DNA of 64,000 nt from Bryobacteraceae bacterium CoA2 C42 (GCA_019931245.1 JAINDL010000019.1:120211-184210), one strand, 5' to 3'; shown: positions 35,254-45,409, counted from the first letter of the stretch. Made by a program: numbers and translations. The notes: generated by a model from the sequence alone, not told the origin.

Positions 35254-36879
35254 ATGAAACGGCTGGCCGGACCGATGTCGGGCGCCCTGTGGGTACTCTT
35301 TTCGTACACCGCCCGATTGTGCGCCGCCGAGCCCATCCTGCAGTCCGTCCACCCCTTGGCTGGGCCGCCGGGCGCCACCTATCAGGCCACCATCGCCGGG
35401 GCCAACTTGGCCGGTCTCCACTCCCTCACCGTCGACGAACCCGGCGTTCGCGCCCGCCTGCTATCCGCCACGGCCGATCAACTGAATATCGAAATCACTC
35501 TCGATCCATCGGTTCCTTCCGGGGAGAAGAAGCTGCGCGCCATCGGCCCGCAGGGCATCACCAATGCAATCTCCTGGCACGTCGTTGCCGAGCCCACTGC
35601 CCTTGCCAAACCCGATCTGACGCTGGCCCCGCCTCTTGTCGTCAATGGAGTCCTGCGCGAACCCGGCGAAGTTCATACCTTCACCCTGAAAACCCAGGCC
35701 GGCGAGGCCCTCACCTTCGAGGCCGTCTCAGCCAGCCCCGCCTTCGATCCGGTCCTCACGCTTCTCGAACCAGCCCAGGAAAGCTGGTTCTCCCCGAAAA
35801 GCTGGAAACGCCTCGCCTTCCACGACGAAGACCTCTTCTTCCCCGGCCTGTCCACCCAACCCCGCCTCACCCATTTGTTCGCGACGGCCGGACCATATCG
35901 TCTCCAGATATCCGGCTTCTCCGGGCACGGCGGACCCGCCGCCAGCTATTATCTCCGCGTCCGTCCCGGCACCGCCCCGCCGCCGCCGCGCCATCCGCTG
36001 CCCCCTCCCGACTGGACACCCCGCAGCTTCGTCCGCCAACTCGGCCCCGACTGGCTTAGCCAGCTCTACCGCCGCGGCGGCGACCAAAAGACCCAGCCGC
36101 CACCGCCCACCCGCATTGCCGCCTCCGCAAAGGCCCCCCCCTCTCTCTCCATCCCCGGGATCTTCGAAGGCCGGATCGACCAGCCTGCCCAGGTTCGGAA
36201 AGCCTCCCTCCACCTCGAACAGTCCCTCCAACTCGCCCTCGAAATCGAAACCCCGGAAGCCACCCTGCCCGAGTTCAATCCCGTTGTCACCGTCTTCGAT
36301 TCCACCGGCCGCGAAGTCGCCACCAACGTCCACACCAAACGCAACAACAATGGCCTCTACATGATGAAGATGATCCACCCGCGGACCACCTTCCTCCTTA
36401 CCCCCGGCGACTACACCCTTCAGGTCCGCAACATCACCACCGATCACGGCCGCCCCGATTTCGCCTTCCGTGTCCTCCTCCGTCCCCAGATCGCCCACGC
36501 CGGCCGGGTTACCCTCCCCGACGACCGCCTCAACCTCACTCCCGGCGCCGCCCGCGTTCTCACTTTTCAGCTCGACCGCGAAGAGGACTTCCGCGACCCC
36601 GTCGCCGCCACCCTCACCGGCCTCCCCCCCGGCGTCAGCGTCCTCCCCGTCGCCGACAACCCCGTCGAACGGCCGCCCCTGCCCAATGCCGGCCGCATCG
36701 AACGCTACACCCCAAAACCGCAGACCTTCTCCCTTCTTCTCCAAGTCGCCGAAGGCACCCCGCTCTCCGCCGTACCCGTCTATCCCAAACTCACCGTCCG
36801 CCCGGTCCGCCAAGGCCGGCTCGCTGCCCCCTTACTCGAGAAACCAATCCCCCTCATGATCGTGGCGCCCACCCCATGA
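35254..36879 (+). CDS. Secreted protein with IPT/TIG-like and pre-peptidase C-terminal-like regions
   Basis: Signal peptide MKRLAGPMSGALWVLFSYTARLCAAE; PLAGPPGATYQATIAGANLAGLHSLTVDEPGV..., EVHTFTLKTQAGEALTFEAVSASPAFDPVLTLLEP; translationally coupled (ATGA) to next gene. Confidence 0.75.
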   Translation: MKRLAGPMSGALWVLFSYTARLCAAEPILQSVHPLAGPPGATYQATIAGANLAGLHSLTVDEPGVRARLLSATADQLNIEITLDPSVPSGEKKLRAIGPQGITNAISWHVVAEPTALAKPDLTLAPPLVVNGVLREPGEVHTFTLKTQAGEALTFEAVSASPAFDPVLTLLEPAQESWFSPKSWKRLAFHDEDLFFPGLSTQPRLTHLFATAGPYRLQISGFSGHGGPAASYYLRVRPGTAPPPPRHPLPPPDWTPRSFVRQLGPDWLSQLYRRGGDQKTQPPPPTRIAASAKAPPSLSIPGIFEGRIDQPAQVRKASLHLEQSLQLALEIETPEATLPEFNPVVTVFDSTGREVATNVHTKRNNNGLYMMKMIHPRTTFLLTPGDYTLQVRNITTDHGRPDFAFRVLLRPQIAHAGRVTLPDDRLNLTPGAARVLTFQLDREEDFRDPVAATLTGLPPGVSVLPVADNPVERPPLPNAGRIERYTPKPQTFSLLLQVAEGTPLSAVPVYPKLTVRPVRQGRLAAPLLEKPIPLMIVAPTP

Positions 36880-39365
36880 AACTCCTGCTTCCGCTCCTCC
36901 TCACCGCCGCTGCCCTTGCCGCCGACCCCGTCGCCGTCCGCCTCGTGCCCGCCCAATTTGAACTCCACCGGCCCGGCGCTTCCCAGCAACTCCTCCTCAT
37001 CGCGGAGTATGCTGACGGCTCCACTCAGGACCTTACCGACGCCGCCACCTGGTCCGCCAACGCCCCGGCCGGCCTCGTCACGGCGGGAGGCACGCCCGGC
37101 CCCCTCCCGGTCACCGCCACCCACGGCCGATTCCGCGCCAGCGCCACGGGCCGGCTCGAAACCGCTCCCGGCCCCGCCGTATTTCGCTTCCGCTCCGCCA
37201 TCGGCCCGATTCTCACCCGCCGCGGCTGCAACTCGCCCGCCTGCCACGGCGGCGTCAAAGGCCGCGGCGGCCTGAAGCTCTCCGCCGCCTCGCTCTTCCC
37301 CCGGGACGATTACGATTGGATCGTCCAGGGCGGCGAATACCAGGTTCTCTCCGCCGAGTCCCGCACCCCGCGCACCCCCCGCGTCGACCTCCGGAATCCC
37401 AATGCCAGCCTCCTCCTCCGCAAGGCCACCGGCACCGTCTCCCACGGCGGCGGTCCGCGCTTCGCGGTCGACTCCCTCGACTACCGGACTATCCTCGACT
37501 GGATCCGCCAGGGCGCTCCCTTCGGCCCCCCAGACGACGACGCCAGCCGCATCACGGCCATCGAGGTTTTTCCAAAAATTCTTACCCTCGAAAAGAACAG
37601 GAAGCACCGCCTCCTTGTCACCGCCGTCCTCGCCAACGGCCGCCGGGAAGACCTCACGGCGCAGGCGCTCTACCTCACCAACGACCGCCAGATCGCCACC
37701 GTTGCCGACTCCGGCCTCGTCGCTCCCGTTGCCCTGGGAGAGACCTCGATCCTGGTCCGCGCCGCCGGGCAAGCCGCCGCTGTCATCGTCGGCGTCATCG
37801 GCGACCCTGTCGCCCACTACCCCCCCATCGCCACCAACAACTTCATCGACGAACACGTCTTCGACAAGCTGCGCCGCCTCCGCATCCTCCCCTCTGGCCT
37901 CTCCTCCGATGCCGAATTCCTCCGCCGCGTCTGCCTCGATCTCACGGGCACCCTCCCTCCACCCGGCCGCGCCACCGCCTTCGTCAACAGCCGGGATCCC
38001 CAAAAGCGTCAACGCGTTATTGAAGCCCTCATAGCCACTCCTGAGTTCACCGACTATTGGACCTTCCGCTTCCAGGACCTGTTCCGGGTCGCCCTTTTCG
38101 CCAACGGCATCAACCCCAAGTGGAGCCAGATGTACGGAGAATGGATCCGCGAATCCATCGCCCGGAACAAACCCTACGACCGGATGGCTTGGGAGCGCCT
38201 CACCGCGCAGGGCTACGACGGACCCACGCGGCACTTCCTGCCGTACGACGTCATCGGCACGCCGGAGGAGACCATGGCCGAAGAGGTGCGCGTCTTTTTC
38301 GGACGCCGCCTTGAGTGCGCACAGTGCCACAATCACCCCTACGAAACCTGGAGCCAGGATCAGTTCTGGGGCCTCGCCGCCTTCTTCGGACGCCTCTTTA
38401 AGATGGGCGACACGGGCAACGAATACGTCATTTTTGACCATCCTCTGCACGAAGGCATGGGCAATGCCGAAGTGAACGGCAGGATCGAAACCCTCCATCC
38501 TCGCACCAAAGCCAAACTCGTCCCTACCCTGCTCGACGGCCGCAGCGTGCCGCCATCGGACCAGGAAAACCCCCGCAAGGCCCTCGCCTCGTGGATGGTC
38601 CAGCACCCCTACTTCGCCGAAGCCGCCGTCAACCGCCTTTGGGCCGAGTTTTTTGGCCGCGGCCTCGTCGACCCCGTCGACGACTTCCGCTCCACCAATC
38701 CCGCCACCCATCCCGAACTCCTCTCCCGCCTCGCCGCCGAGTTTCGCCGCGGCGGTCACGACCTCCGCGCCCTCATGCGACTGATCGTCAACTCCCGGAC
38801 CTATCAACTCTCGGCCGCCACCAACCCCACCAACCGCGCCGACCGCGCCAACTATAGCCACGCCCTCCCGCGCCCCCTCCTAGCCGAGGTGCTGCTCGAC
38901 GCCATCGGCCAGGTCACCGGCGTCCCCGAACGCTTCACTACCACCATCGCCCCCGACGGCAAGATCACCCAGCAAACCCCGACCGGCACCCGCGCCATCC
39001 ATCTGCGCGAACCGGACCTGTTCCACTCCCGCTTCCTCGAACTCTACGGCCGCCCCAACCGCCTCGCCCTCCCCGAGCGCTCCGGCAAAGCCAACCTCGG
39101 CCAAGCCCTCCATATGCTTGCCGGATCCATCTACAACGAAAAGCTGACGGCCCCGGCCAGCCGCCTCCAAACATTGCTCCGCGCCCAAACCACCGATGGC
39201 GCCATCCTTGAGGACCTCTACCTCACCGCCCTCGGCCGCCTGCCGGAGGCGGCCGAACGCGAGCAGCTACTGACAGCCCTAGCCACCCAACCGGACCGGA
39301 ACCAAGCCTGGAAAGATCTCTACTGGGCCGTTCTTTGTTCGAGAGAATTCGCGGAGAACCACTAA
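36876..39365 (+). CDS. DUF1549/DUF1553 domain protein with N-terminal Ig-like (BIG_2-like) region
   Basis: 829 aa; GCNSPACHGGVKGRGGLKLS, RRVCLDLTGTLPPPGRATAFVNS, LECAQCHNHPYETWSQDQF, NRLWAEFFGRGLVDPVDDFRSTNPATHPELL. Confidence 0.94.
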   Translation: MKLLLPLLLTAAALAADPVAVRLVPAQFELHRPGASQQLLLIAEYADGSTQDLTDAATWSANAPAGLVTAGGTPGPLPVTATHGRFRASATGRLETAPGPAVFRFRSAIGPILTRRGCNSPACHGGVKGRGGLKLSAASLFPRDDYDWIVQGGEYQVLSAESRTPRTPRVDLRNPNASLLLRKATGTVSHGGGPRFAVDSLDYRTILDWIRQGAPFGPPDDDASRITAIEVFPKILTLEKNRKHRLLVTAVLANGRREDLTAQALYLTNDRQIATVADSGLVAPVALGETSILVRAAGQAAAVIVGVIGDPVAHYPPIATNNFIDEHVFDKLRRLRILPSGLSSDAEFLRRVCLDLTGTLPPPGRATAFVNSRDPQKRQRVIEALIATPEFTDYWTFRFQDLFRVALFANGINPKWSQMYGEWIRESIARNKPYDRMAWERLTAQGYDGPTRHFLPYDVIGTPEETMAEEVRVFFGRRLECAQCHNHPYETWSQDQFWGLAAFFGRLFKMGDTGNEYVIFDHPLHEGMGNAEVNGRIETLHPRTKAKLVPTLLDGRSVPPSDQENPRKALASWMVQHPYFAEAAVNRLWAEFFGRGLVDPVDDFRSTNPATHPELLSRLAAEFRRGGHDLRALMRLIVNSRTYQLSAATNPTNRADRANYSHALPRPLLAEVLLDAIGQVTGVPERFTTTIAPDGKITQQTPTGTRAIHLREPDLFHSRFLELYGRPNRLALPERSGKANLGQALHMLAGSIYNEKLTAPASRLQTLLRAQTTDGAILEDLYLTALGRLPEAAEREQLLTALATQPDRNQAWKDLYWAVLCSREFAENH

Positions 39366-39366
39366 C

Positions 39367-40638
39367 ATGCAGCGCAGAAGCTTCCTTTCCGCTGGCTCGC
39401 TCAGCCTGCTCGGCCTCAATCTCGCGGACCTCCTCCGCGCCAGGCCCAACGGCAAAGCCCAGTCGTGCATCCTGCTCTGGCTCGAAGGCGGACCAAGCCA
39501 GATGGACACCTGGGACCCGAAACCCACCTCCTCCTTTCAGCCGATCTCCACCAACGTCCCCGGGATTCAAGTCTCCGAACTCCTGCCGCAGCTCGCCCGC
39601 CGCATGGACCGCCTCTCTCTTGTCCGCTCCATGCACACCCGCGGCACTGACCACCCCCAGGGCACCCACTACGCCATCACCGGCCATGAAGTGAATCCCG
39701 CCATGCAGTTCCCCAGCATCGGCTCCATTCTGGCCAAAGAAACCGGGGCGCGGAACAGCATGCCGCCCCACGTCCTCACTCCCCAATGGGAGAAATCCCG
39801 CCAGTACGAGGACTATTTTCGCTCCGGCTTCCTGGGTCCCGAGTTTGATCCGATGTGTATTCCCGATCCCTCCAAACCCGGCTTCCAGATCACGGACCTT
39901 TCGCTCCCCAAGTCCGTCTCGGCCGCCGCCGTCGAGAACCGCAGAAGCTTCCTTGACCTGGTCGATCGCCGCTACCGCACCCTGGTCGAAGGCGCCGAGC
40001 ACACCCGGATGGACGGCTTCCAGGCCCAGGCCGCCAAAATGCTCTTGAACCCCGCCGTCCGCGAAGCCTTTGATCTCGGCAGGGAGCCCGAAAAACTGAA
40101 GGATCGCTACGGCCGCGACGCGGTCGGCCAAAGCGCTCTGCTGGCGCGCCGCCTCGTCGAAGCCGGTACGCGCTTTGTGACCGCCGCCGGCTTCCACTCC
40201 AACTCCTGGGACACGCACGCCAAAAACGACGAAGGGCACCGCGACCGCCTCTGCCCGCTGCTCGACCGCACCCTCTCGGCCCTGCTCGATGATCTCAAAG
40301 ACCGCGGCCTGTACGATTCCACCATCGTCCTCGCCATGGGAGAGTTCGGCCGCACCCCCTTCGTCAATAACGACCGGGGCCGCGACCACTGGCCCAACTG
40401 CTGGTCGCTCGCCATCGGCGGGGGCGGTATCGCGGGCGGGCGGGTCGTAGGGGCCTCCGACGCGGAGGGCGCCCAGGTGACAAGTCGCGCCACGAGCATG
40501 GGAGACCTGTTCGCCACCATCTACAAGGCTTTCGGAATCGACTGGAACAAGGAGTACGATACCCCGATCGGGCGGCCGATCAAAATTGCCAACTCGCTCG
40601 GCGACCAGACCGGACAGCCGCTCACCGAACTGCTCTGA
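39367..40638 (+). CDS. DUF1501 domain-containing exported protein
   Basis: 423 aa; MQRRSFLSAGSLSLLGLNLADLLRA, CILLWLEGGPSQMDTWDPKP, VLAMGEFGRTPFVNNDRGRDHWPNCWSLAIGGGGIAGG. Confidence 0.95.
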   Translation: MQRRSFLSAGSLSLLGLNLADLLRARPNGKAQSCILLWLEGGPSQMDTWDPKPTSSFQPISTNVPGIQVSELLPQLARRMDRLSLVRSMHTRGTDHPQGTHYAITGHEVNPAMQFPSIGSILAKETGARNSMPPHVLTPQWEKSRQYEDYFRSGFLGPEFDPMCIPDPSKPGFQITDLSLPKSVSAAAVENRRSFLDLVDRRYRTLVEGAEHTRMDGFQAQAAKMLLNPAVREAFDLGREPEKLKDRYGRDAVGQSALLARRLVEAGTRFVTAAGFHSNSWDTHAKNDEGHRDRLCPLLDRTLSALLDDLKDRGLYDSTIVLAMGEFGRTPFVNNDRGRDHWPNCWSLAIGGGGIAGGRVVGASDAEGAQVTSRATSMGDLFATIYKAFGIDWNKEYDTPIGRPIKIANSLGDQTGQPLTELL

Positions 40639-40681
40639 GCGGGGCCGGGCTACAATCGAGGTTTACTGGAGATCGACCCGT

Positions 40682-42190
40682 TTGCCATCCCATCCCGCCT
40701 CAGACAGCGCCACGCCCCCGGAAGTTGTACCGCGGGCGGTCACCGGGTTAGTCGTGGCCGGGGCCATCCTGCTGGGGCTGATTAACGCGAACGTGTCACT
40801 GAAGGCAGACGATGTAGGCAGCCTCCACGCCGTGCTCGCACCCTGGCCGGATTTGATCGGCAATCTCAGCAAGGATGTCCACCCGCCGCTGTACTTTTTC
40901 TTCCTGAAAGCCTTCGTCTCCGCACTGGGCGACGGCGAATGGGCGTTGCGGGTTTTTTCGATTGTTTGCTACTGGCTGGGGGGGGCGGCGATGTACCGCC
41001 TGGCGCGGCGCTTCCTGCCGCCGGCGGGCGCCATTCAGGCCGCCGCGGTATTCCTAACGGCGCCGCTGGCGGTGTTGTCCGCAGAGCTAGTCCGGATGTA
41101 TTCGATGACAGGGCTGCTTGGCATCCTTGCCGCCACAACGCTGGTCGACTTCGTCCGCCGGCCCGGCTGGCGGGGGATGGCGGCGTTTACGGGCTGGACC
41201 GTCCTCGGGACCTTCACGCATATCTGGTTTTTCTGCCTGCTGGCGGGGCTGGGACTGGCGGTCCTCCTGCGGGCGCCCGCGCTGCTTTGGCGGGTCGCGC
41301 TGGGCATGGCGGCCGGACTGGTGCCGTACGCACTCTTCTGGCTGCCGATGCTCTGGCGGCAGTTGGAGCTGTCGAGCGAGGCCATGGCGTGGCTGCCCGC
41401 ACCAGACCTGGACATGCTGACGCAGACGGTTCTGCTGTGGCTGGGAGTATCGGTGCTGCTGCTTCCCTGGGTGATTTGGCGATGGCGCCGACTGAGCGCC
41501 AAAGGCCCGGAAGACGGCCGCGAAGCCGCGGCGTGGGCGCTGTGGATTCTGGTGGGCTGCATCCTTCCGGCCATCGCGGTTTCCTTCTACAAGCCCTTTT
41601 TCTACCCGCGATTCACGCTCGTGGCCATACCCTTTGTGGCGCTGCTGGTTGGCTGGGCGCTCTGGCGTACGGCGGGGGTGCAGTCGGCCGGAGCGCTGGT
41701 CATACTGGCCTGCCTGATGGCGCTCGGGCTGCGGGCTTATCCGGAGAACTGCACGGGGCGGGTGGCAGCGCGACAGCTGCTGGAACACGCCCGGCCGGGC
41801 GATTTTGTGATCTTTACCGGGCTGAGCCGCCCCGCGGCCCGCCACTACCTCGATCGGACGCGGCCCGGCCGTAACTGGCAGGAGCAGACCTTCCCGGCCG
41901 AAATCGATACCCATCCGGGCTATGAGGGGAGGGTGGGCGCGCCGGCGCGCTTGCCAGGCCTGCGCCGGGAGGCCGCGGCCCTGGCCGACCGCCTGCGGCA
42001 ATCTCCTCCCGGAACGCAGCTGTTCTTTCTCGAGGGTCGATTCCCGGACGTCGAAGCGATTTTAAAACAGGCGCTCAGCGCTCCGGCCTCCGGCGCCACG
42101 GCCGCCAGCCTGCAGCCATTTCCGGTTGCCGCCTGCCCAGCGGACGGCGGCGGCTACTTCCATACGATCAGCGGCTGGAGAGTGCCCTAG
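40682..42190 (+). CDS. GT39-like membrane glycosyltransferase (ArnT/PMT-like)
   Basis: Multiple hydrophobic segments, KADDVGSLHAVLAPW...DVHPPLYFFFLKAF motif; start uncertain (TTG at 40682 proposed, ORF opens at 40586). Confidence 0.75.
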   Translation: MPSHPASDSATPPEVVPRAVTGLVVAGAILLGLINANVSLKADDVGSLHAVLAPWPDLIGNLSKDVHPPLYFFFLKAFVSALGDGEWALRVFSIVCYWLGGAAMYRLARRFLPPAGAIQAAAVFLTAPLAVLSAELVRMYSMTGLLGILAATTLVDFVRRPGWRGMAAFTGWTVLGTFTHIWFFCLLAGLGLAVLLRAPALLWRVALGMAAGLVPYALFWLPMLWRQLELSSEAMAWLPAPDLDMLTQTVLLWLGVSVLLLPWVIWRWRRLSAKGPEDGREAAAWALWILVGCILPAIAVSFYKPFFYPRFTLVAIPFVALLVGWALWRTAGVQSAGALVILACLMALGLRAYPENCTGRVAARQLLEHARPGDFVIFTGLSRPAARHYLDRTRPGRNWQEQTFPAEIDTHPGYEGRVGAPARLPGLRREAAALADRLRQSPPGTQLFFLEGRFPDVEAILKQALSAPASGATAASLQPFPVAACPADGGGYFHTISGWRVP

Positions 42191-43087
42191 TCAGGCGGCC
42201 GGATAGCTCGTCAAGCCGCGCAGCACCGTGTCGATGTACTCGCGGGCGCGGCGGGCGAGGTCGTCGATCGCCGCCGGGTCGGTGGGCCGGGGGACCAGCG
42301 GTTCGAAGATATTCTCGAACGTCAGCGGGATGGTGAGGCCGGTGCGCAGAACAGGCGCGAAGAGCTTATAGTGGTCGATCTCGCCGAAGCCGGGGCCGCA
42401 GTCTTCGTCCTTGGGGGTGTTGCGATGGTCCTTGATGTTGAAGGCGCGGATGTCGCGCCAGCAGGTCTGGATATCGGCAATCGGATCGTGGTTTTCGTAG
42501 TCGAGGACGTTGCCGGCGTCGTAGCAGATCTTGACGCCCTCGTCGGCCACTTCACGGACGATACGGGAGCAGTGCTCGCCCGTGGCCGTGTTGCCGCCGT
42601 GCTGCTTGATGACGACCAGCACGCCGGCCGCGCGCGCCACGGGCGCCATCTTTCGCAGATTGCTCACGAAGGCTTCGTACTGGCCCGGCGTCGTTTTGCC
42701 AAAAGTGAGCAGGAAGGGGATCCGTGCCGCGGCCGCCTGTTCGATGCGGCGCAGGTGAGCCGCGAGCGCGTTCGGTGCTTCGAGGTTGACGGTGCTGAAC
42801 ATCATCACCGGTTCGAGGCCGACATCGCGGCAGCGCGCGGCCAGCGCGGCGGCGGCGCCGGCGGGGGCATCGACGGCGAGGGCGGGTTGGGTGCGGCCCT
42901 GTGCGTCTTTGTGGTTAACGCCCCAGGCGACGTGGGAGTAGCCGGCGCGCCGGATGCCGGCGAGCGCACGTTCGAAGGGGTGGGCGGAGTAGGGCAGCGT
43001 CATGCACGCCAGCGGGAAGCGGGTGGGCGCGGGTTGGGCGAGGGCGGCGGCGGGTAGGACGCTCGAGAGCAGATGGCGGCGGGTCAA
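42191..43087 (-). CDS. Sugar phosphate isomerase/epimerase (TIM-barrel) family, exported
   Basis: MFSTVNLEAPNALAAHLRRIEQAAAARIPFLLTFGKT, VVIKQHGGNTATGEHCSRIV, KICYDAGNVLDYE; proposed TTG start (LTRRHLLSSVLPAAALAQ) with GGAGGA 6 nt upstream. Confidence 0.85.
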   Translation of the reverse strand: MTRRHLLSSVLPAAALAQPAPTRFPLACMTLPYSAHPFERALAGIRRAGYSHVAWGVNHKDAQGRTQPALAVDAPAGAAAALAARCRDVGLEPVMMFSTVNLEAPNALAAHLRRIEQAAAARIPFLLTFGKTTPGQYEAFVSNLRKMAPVARAAGVLVVIKQHGGNTATGEHCSRIVREVADEGVKICYDAGNVLDYENHDPIADIQTCWRDIRAFNIKDHRNTPKDEDCGPGFGEIDHYKLFAPVLRTGLTIPLTFENIFEPLVPRPTDPAAIDDLARRAREYIDTVLRGLTSYPAA

Positions 43088-43160
43088 GGACACTCCTCCC
43101 TTTACTGTAATCCCGCATCCCGGAACGATTTCCGGCACCCCTTGCTGTATCCTTGCGGAG

Positions 43161-44102
43161 ATGTTTCTCAGCCGCCGCAGTTTCCTGTCCGGCGCCGCCG
43201 CCGCGGCATGGGGCGCGCCTTCGCCCTGGCTGCTCGGCGCCAACACCGCCGTGCAGGGCTACGGGCTGTATCCGGCGATTGAACTGGTCCGCCAACTGGA
43301 GTTTCCCGTTATTGAAATCCATCCCATGGGCCGGCCCGACCCCGTGCCCCGCACCTTTCCCGGCTTTCAATTCGACCGGTTGGACCCGGCGGCGAAGACC
43401 AAGCTCCGCCGCGCGCTGCGGCCGTTTCGCCGCATCACGACGCACCTGCCCTACACCGGTCTCAACTGGCTGAGCGCGGACGCAGACGCCCGCGCCCACG
43501 CCATCCGCACCATCGACATCGCCCTCGAAGGCTCGGCCTATCTCGGCGCCCGCGTGGCCGTGCTTCACCCGCAGTCGGTGACCAACGAGCCGTGGGAGCG
43601 CCGGGAGAGTGAGTGCGTGGCCGCCATCCAGCGCTGGGGCGAGATGGCCGGTAAGCTCGGGGTGCGGCTGGCCGTCGAAACCGGCTGGCCGCCGAGCATC
43701 GCGGCGTTTGTCCGTCTTCTCGAGCAGGTGAACCATCCGGCCGTGGGCGCGACGATCGACGTGGGCCACCAGGGGCGCTACGCCGAACTGGTGGCGAAGG
43801 TGAAGACCGAGGATCGCGCCAAGCCCGAAGCCGCGGCAGCCTACAACGACACGACCATCGAGATCATCCGGAAGCTCGGCGCGAAGGTGGTCCATTTGCA
43901 CGTGCATGACATCGACCCGGCGACGTGGGTGGAGCACAAGCCGATGGTGCATGGGTTTGTGGACTACCCGCGCCTCTTCGCCGCCCTGCGCGAGGTGCGC
44001 TACCAGGGCGCGTTGGTGCTTGAGATCGGAGGCGATCCCGAGCGCATGCCGGGCTACCTGCGGGAGGCGCGGGACCGTTTCCGCGGCTGGCTGCGGACTT
44101 AG
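43161..44102 (+). CDS. Sugar phosphate isomerase/epimerase (AP endonuclease 2-like TIM barrel)
   Basis: MFLSRRSFLSGAAAAAWGAPSPWLLG; GVRLAVETGWPPSI, ATIDVGHQGRY, VVHLHVHDIDPATWVEHKPMVHGFVDYPRLFAALREVRYQGALVLEI. Confidence 0.88.
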   Translation: MFLSRRSFLSGAAAAAWGAPSPWLLGANTAVQGYGLYPAIELVRQLEFPVIEIHPMGRPDPVPRTFPGFQFDRLDPAAKTKLRRALRPFRRITTHLPYTGLNWLSADADARAHAIRTIDIALEGSAYLGARVAVLHPQSVTNEPWERRESECVAAIQRWGEMAGKLGVRLAVETGWPPSIAAFVRLLEQVNHPAVGATIDVGHQGRYAELVAKVKTEDRAKPEAAAAYNDTTIEIIRKLGAKVVHLHVHDIDPATWVEHKPMVHGFVDYPRLFAALREVRYQGALVLEIGGDPERMPGYLREARDRFRGWLRT

Positions 44103-45388
44103 TTAACCTCCTCCACTTGGCCGCACCAGGAGCAGACAAAGTGGAGCAGCGCGGTCGTGGCGGTGACGAGCGAGTCGATCTCGACATATTCGTCCGGCAT
44201 GTGCGCGTTGCCGCCGGAGGGGCCCCAGAGCAGGGCGGGGATGCCGAACGCGGGGAAGACGAACAGGTCGCACGGCCCTTCAATTCCCTGCACGGCGGGC
44301 GCCCGGCCGGTGGCCGCGCGGACGGCGGCGGCGAACTCGCCGGGCAGGGGGGCGTCCGGCGCCAGCGCCGCGCCGGGCAGCCAGCGGATGGGATGGTGCA
44401 CGGTGGGCGGCACGACGAACAGCTCCCGATGGCGGTCCAGCACCCCGCCCCACCAGGCGGCGAACTGCTCATCGACCGCGGCCACGGTCTCCCCGGGCAT
44501 CGTCTGCCAGAAGAGTTCGAGGCGGCAGACCGGCGGGACGTTGGGCGGTTCGTCGGTGGACCAGGCGGCGGTATGAATGCGGCCGACGGTGACGGGAACG
44601 GGATCGGCCAGATGGGCGAAGAGCGGATGCAGCGGGGCGGTGCGGCGGCGGAGGACGGCGAACGCCGGCAACTCGTTCAAGAAGACGCGCAGCTGGTCGA
44701 TGACGCCGGCGCCCGCCGGGGCGAGGACGCCGTCGTTGGGCGCGGTGAAGGTGAGGTGCACGGTGCGGCCGCCCCGGTGGGCGGGACAGAGGCGGAGGCC
44801 GGAGGGCTCGCCGACGATCGCCGCATCGGCCCGATAGCCGGCCACGCGCCCGGCCAACGTGCCGTTGACCCCGCCGAACTCTTCGTCGACGACCGACTCG
44901 AAAAGGAGGTCACCCCGCAGGCGGATGCCCAGCTCGTGAATCGCTTCGAGGACAAAGAGATTGGCGGCGACGCCGGCCTTCATGTCCCACGCGCCCCGGC
45001 CGTAGAGGCGAATGCCTTCGACCGTGGCGCCAAAGGGAGGACGGCTCCAGGGGAGAGAGCCGGCCGGCGCGGTGTCGATGTGGCCGCTGAGCAGGAGCGA
45101 GCGTCCGCCGCCGGCGCCGGGCAAGGTGGCGACCAGGTTGGGGCGCTGGCGGTAGTCGCGGCCGGGCCAGTAGAGGGGGTGGGCGGGTAGGCCAGGGATG
45201 GAGTCCGGTTCGTAGAGATGAGGCGGGCAACCGATGCGGGCGAGGCGGTTGGCAAGCAGCTGCTGGCAGGCGAGTTCGGCGCCGCGCGGGGCGCGGTTTT
45301 CTGACGGCGTCCGGACGAGATCGGCGAGGAGCGAGACGAGATGGTCGCGGCGGGAGGCGACGTAGGCGGACAGTTGAAGAGCGTCCAT
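44099..45388 (-). CDS. M20 family metallopeptidase (ArgE/DapE/carboxypeptidase-like)
   Basis: LLLSGHIDTAPAGSLPWSRPPFGATVEGIRLYGRGAWDMKAGVAANLFV, SVVDEEFGGVNGTLA, GEPSGLRLCPAHRGG; start MDALQLSAYVASRRDHL at 45388. Confidence 0.92.
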   Translation of the reverse strand: MDALQLSAYVASRRDHLVSLLADLVRTPSENRAPRGAELACQQLLANRLARIGCPPHLYEPDSIPGLPAHPLYWPGRDYRQRPNLVATLPGAGGGRSLLLSGHIDTAPAGSLPWSRPPFGATVEGIRLYGRGAWDMKAGVAANLFVLEAIHELGIRLRGDLLFESVVDEEFGGVNGTLAGRVAGYRADAAIVGEPSGLRLCPAHRGGRTVHLTFTAPNDGVLAPAGAGVIDQLRVFLNELPAFAVLRRRTAPLHPLFAHLADPVPVTVGRIHTAAWSTDEPPNVPPVCRLELFWQTMPGETVAAVDEQFAAWWGGVLDRHRELFVVPPTVHHPIRWLPGAALAPDAPLPGEFAAAVRAATGRAPAVQGIEGPCDLFVFPAFGIPALLWGPSGGNAHMPDEYVEIDSLVTATTALLHFVCSWCGQVEEVN

Positions 45389-45409
45389 CGGAGATTGGAT
45401 TATAGGACG

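Noticed and set aside
34978-35421. 148-aa N-terminal extension of the TonB receptor ORF
   Set aside because: Canonical signal peptide begins at MNWQIRIAGLLSFLMASTLWAQ (34977); upstream frame looks non-coding and overlaps the divergent gene.
36780-38861. 693-aa minus-strand ORF, and 53172-55091 639-aa minus-strand ORF
   Set aside because: Antisense shadows of DUF1549/1553 genes with biased composition.
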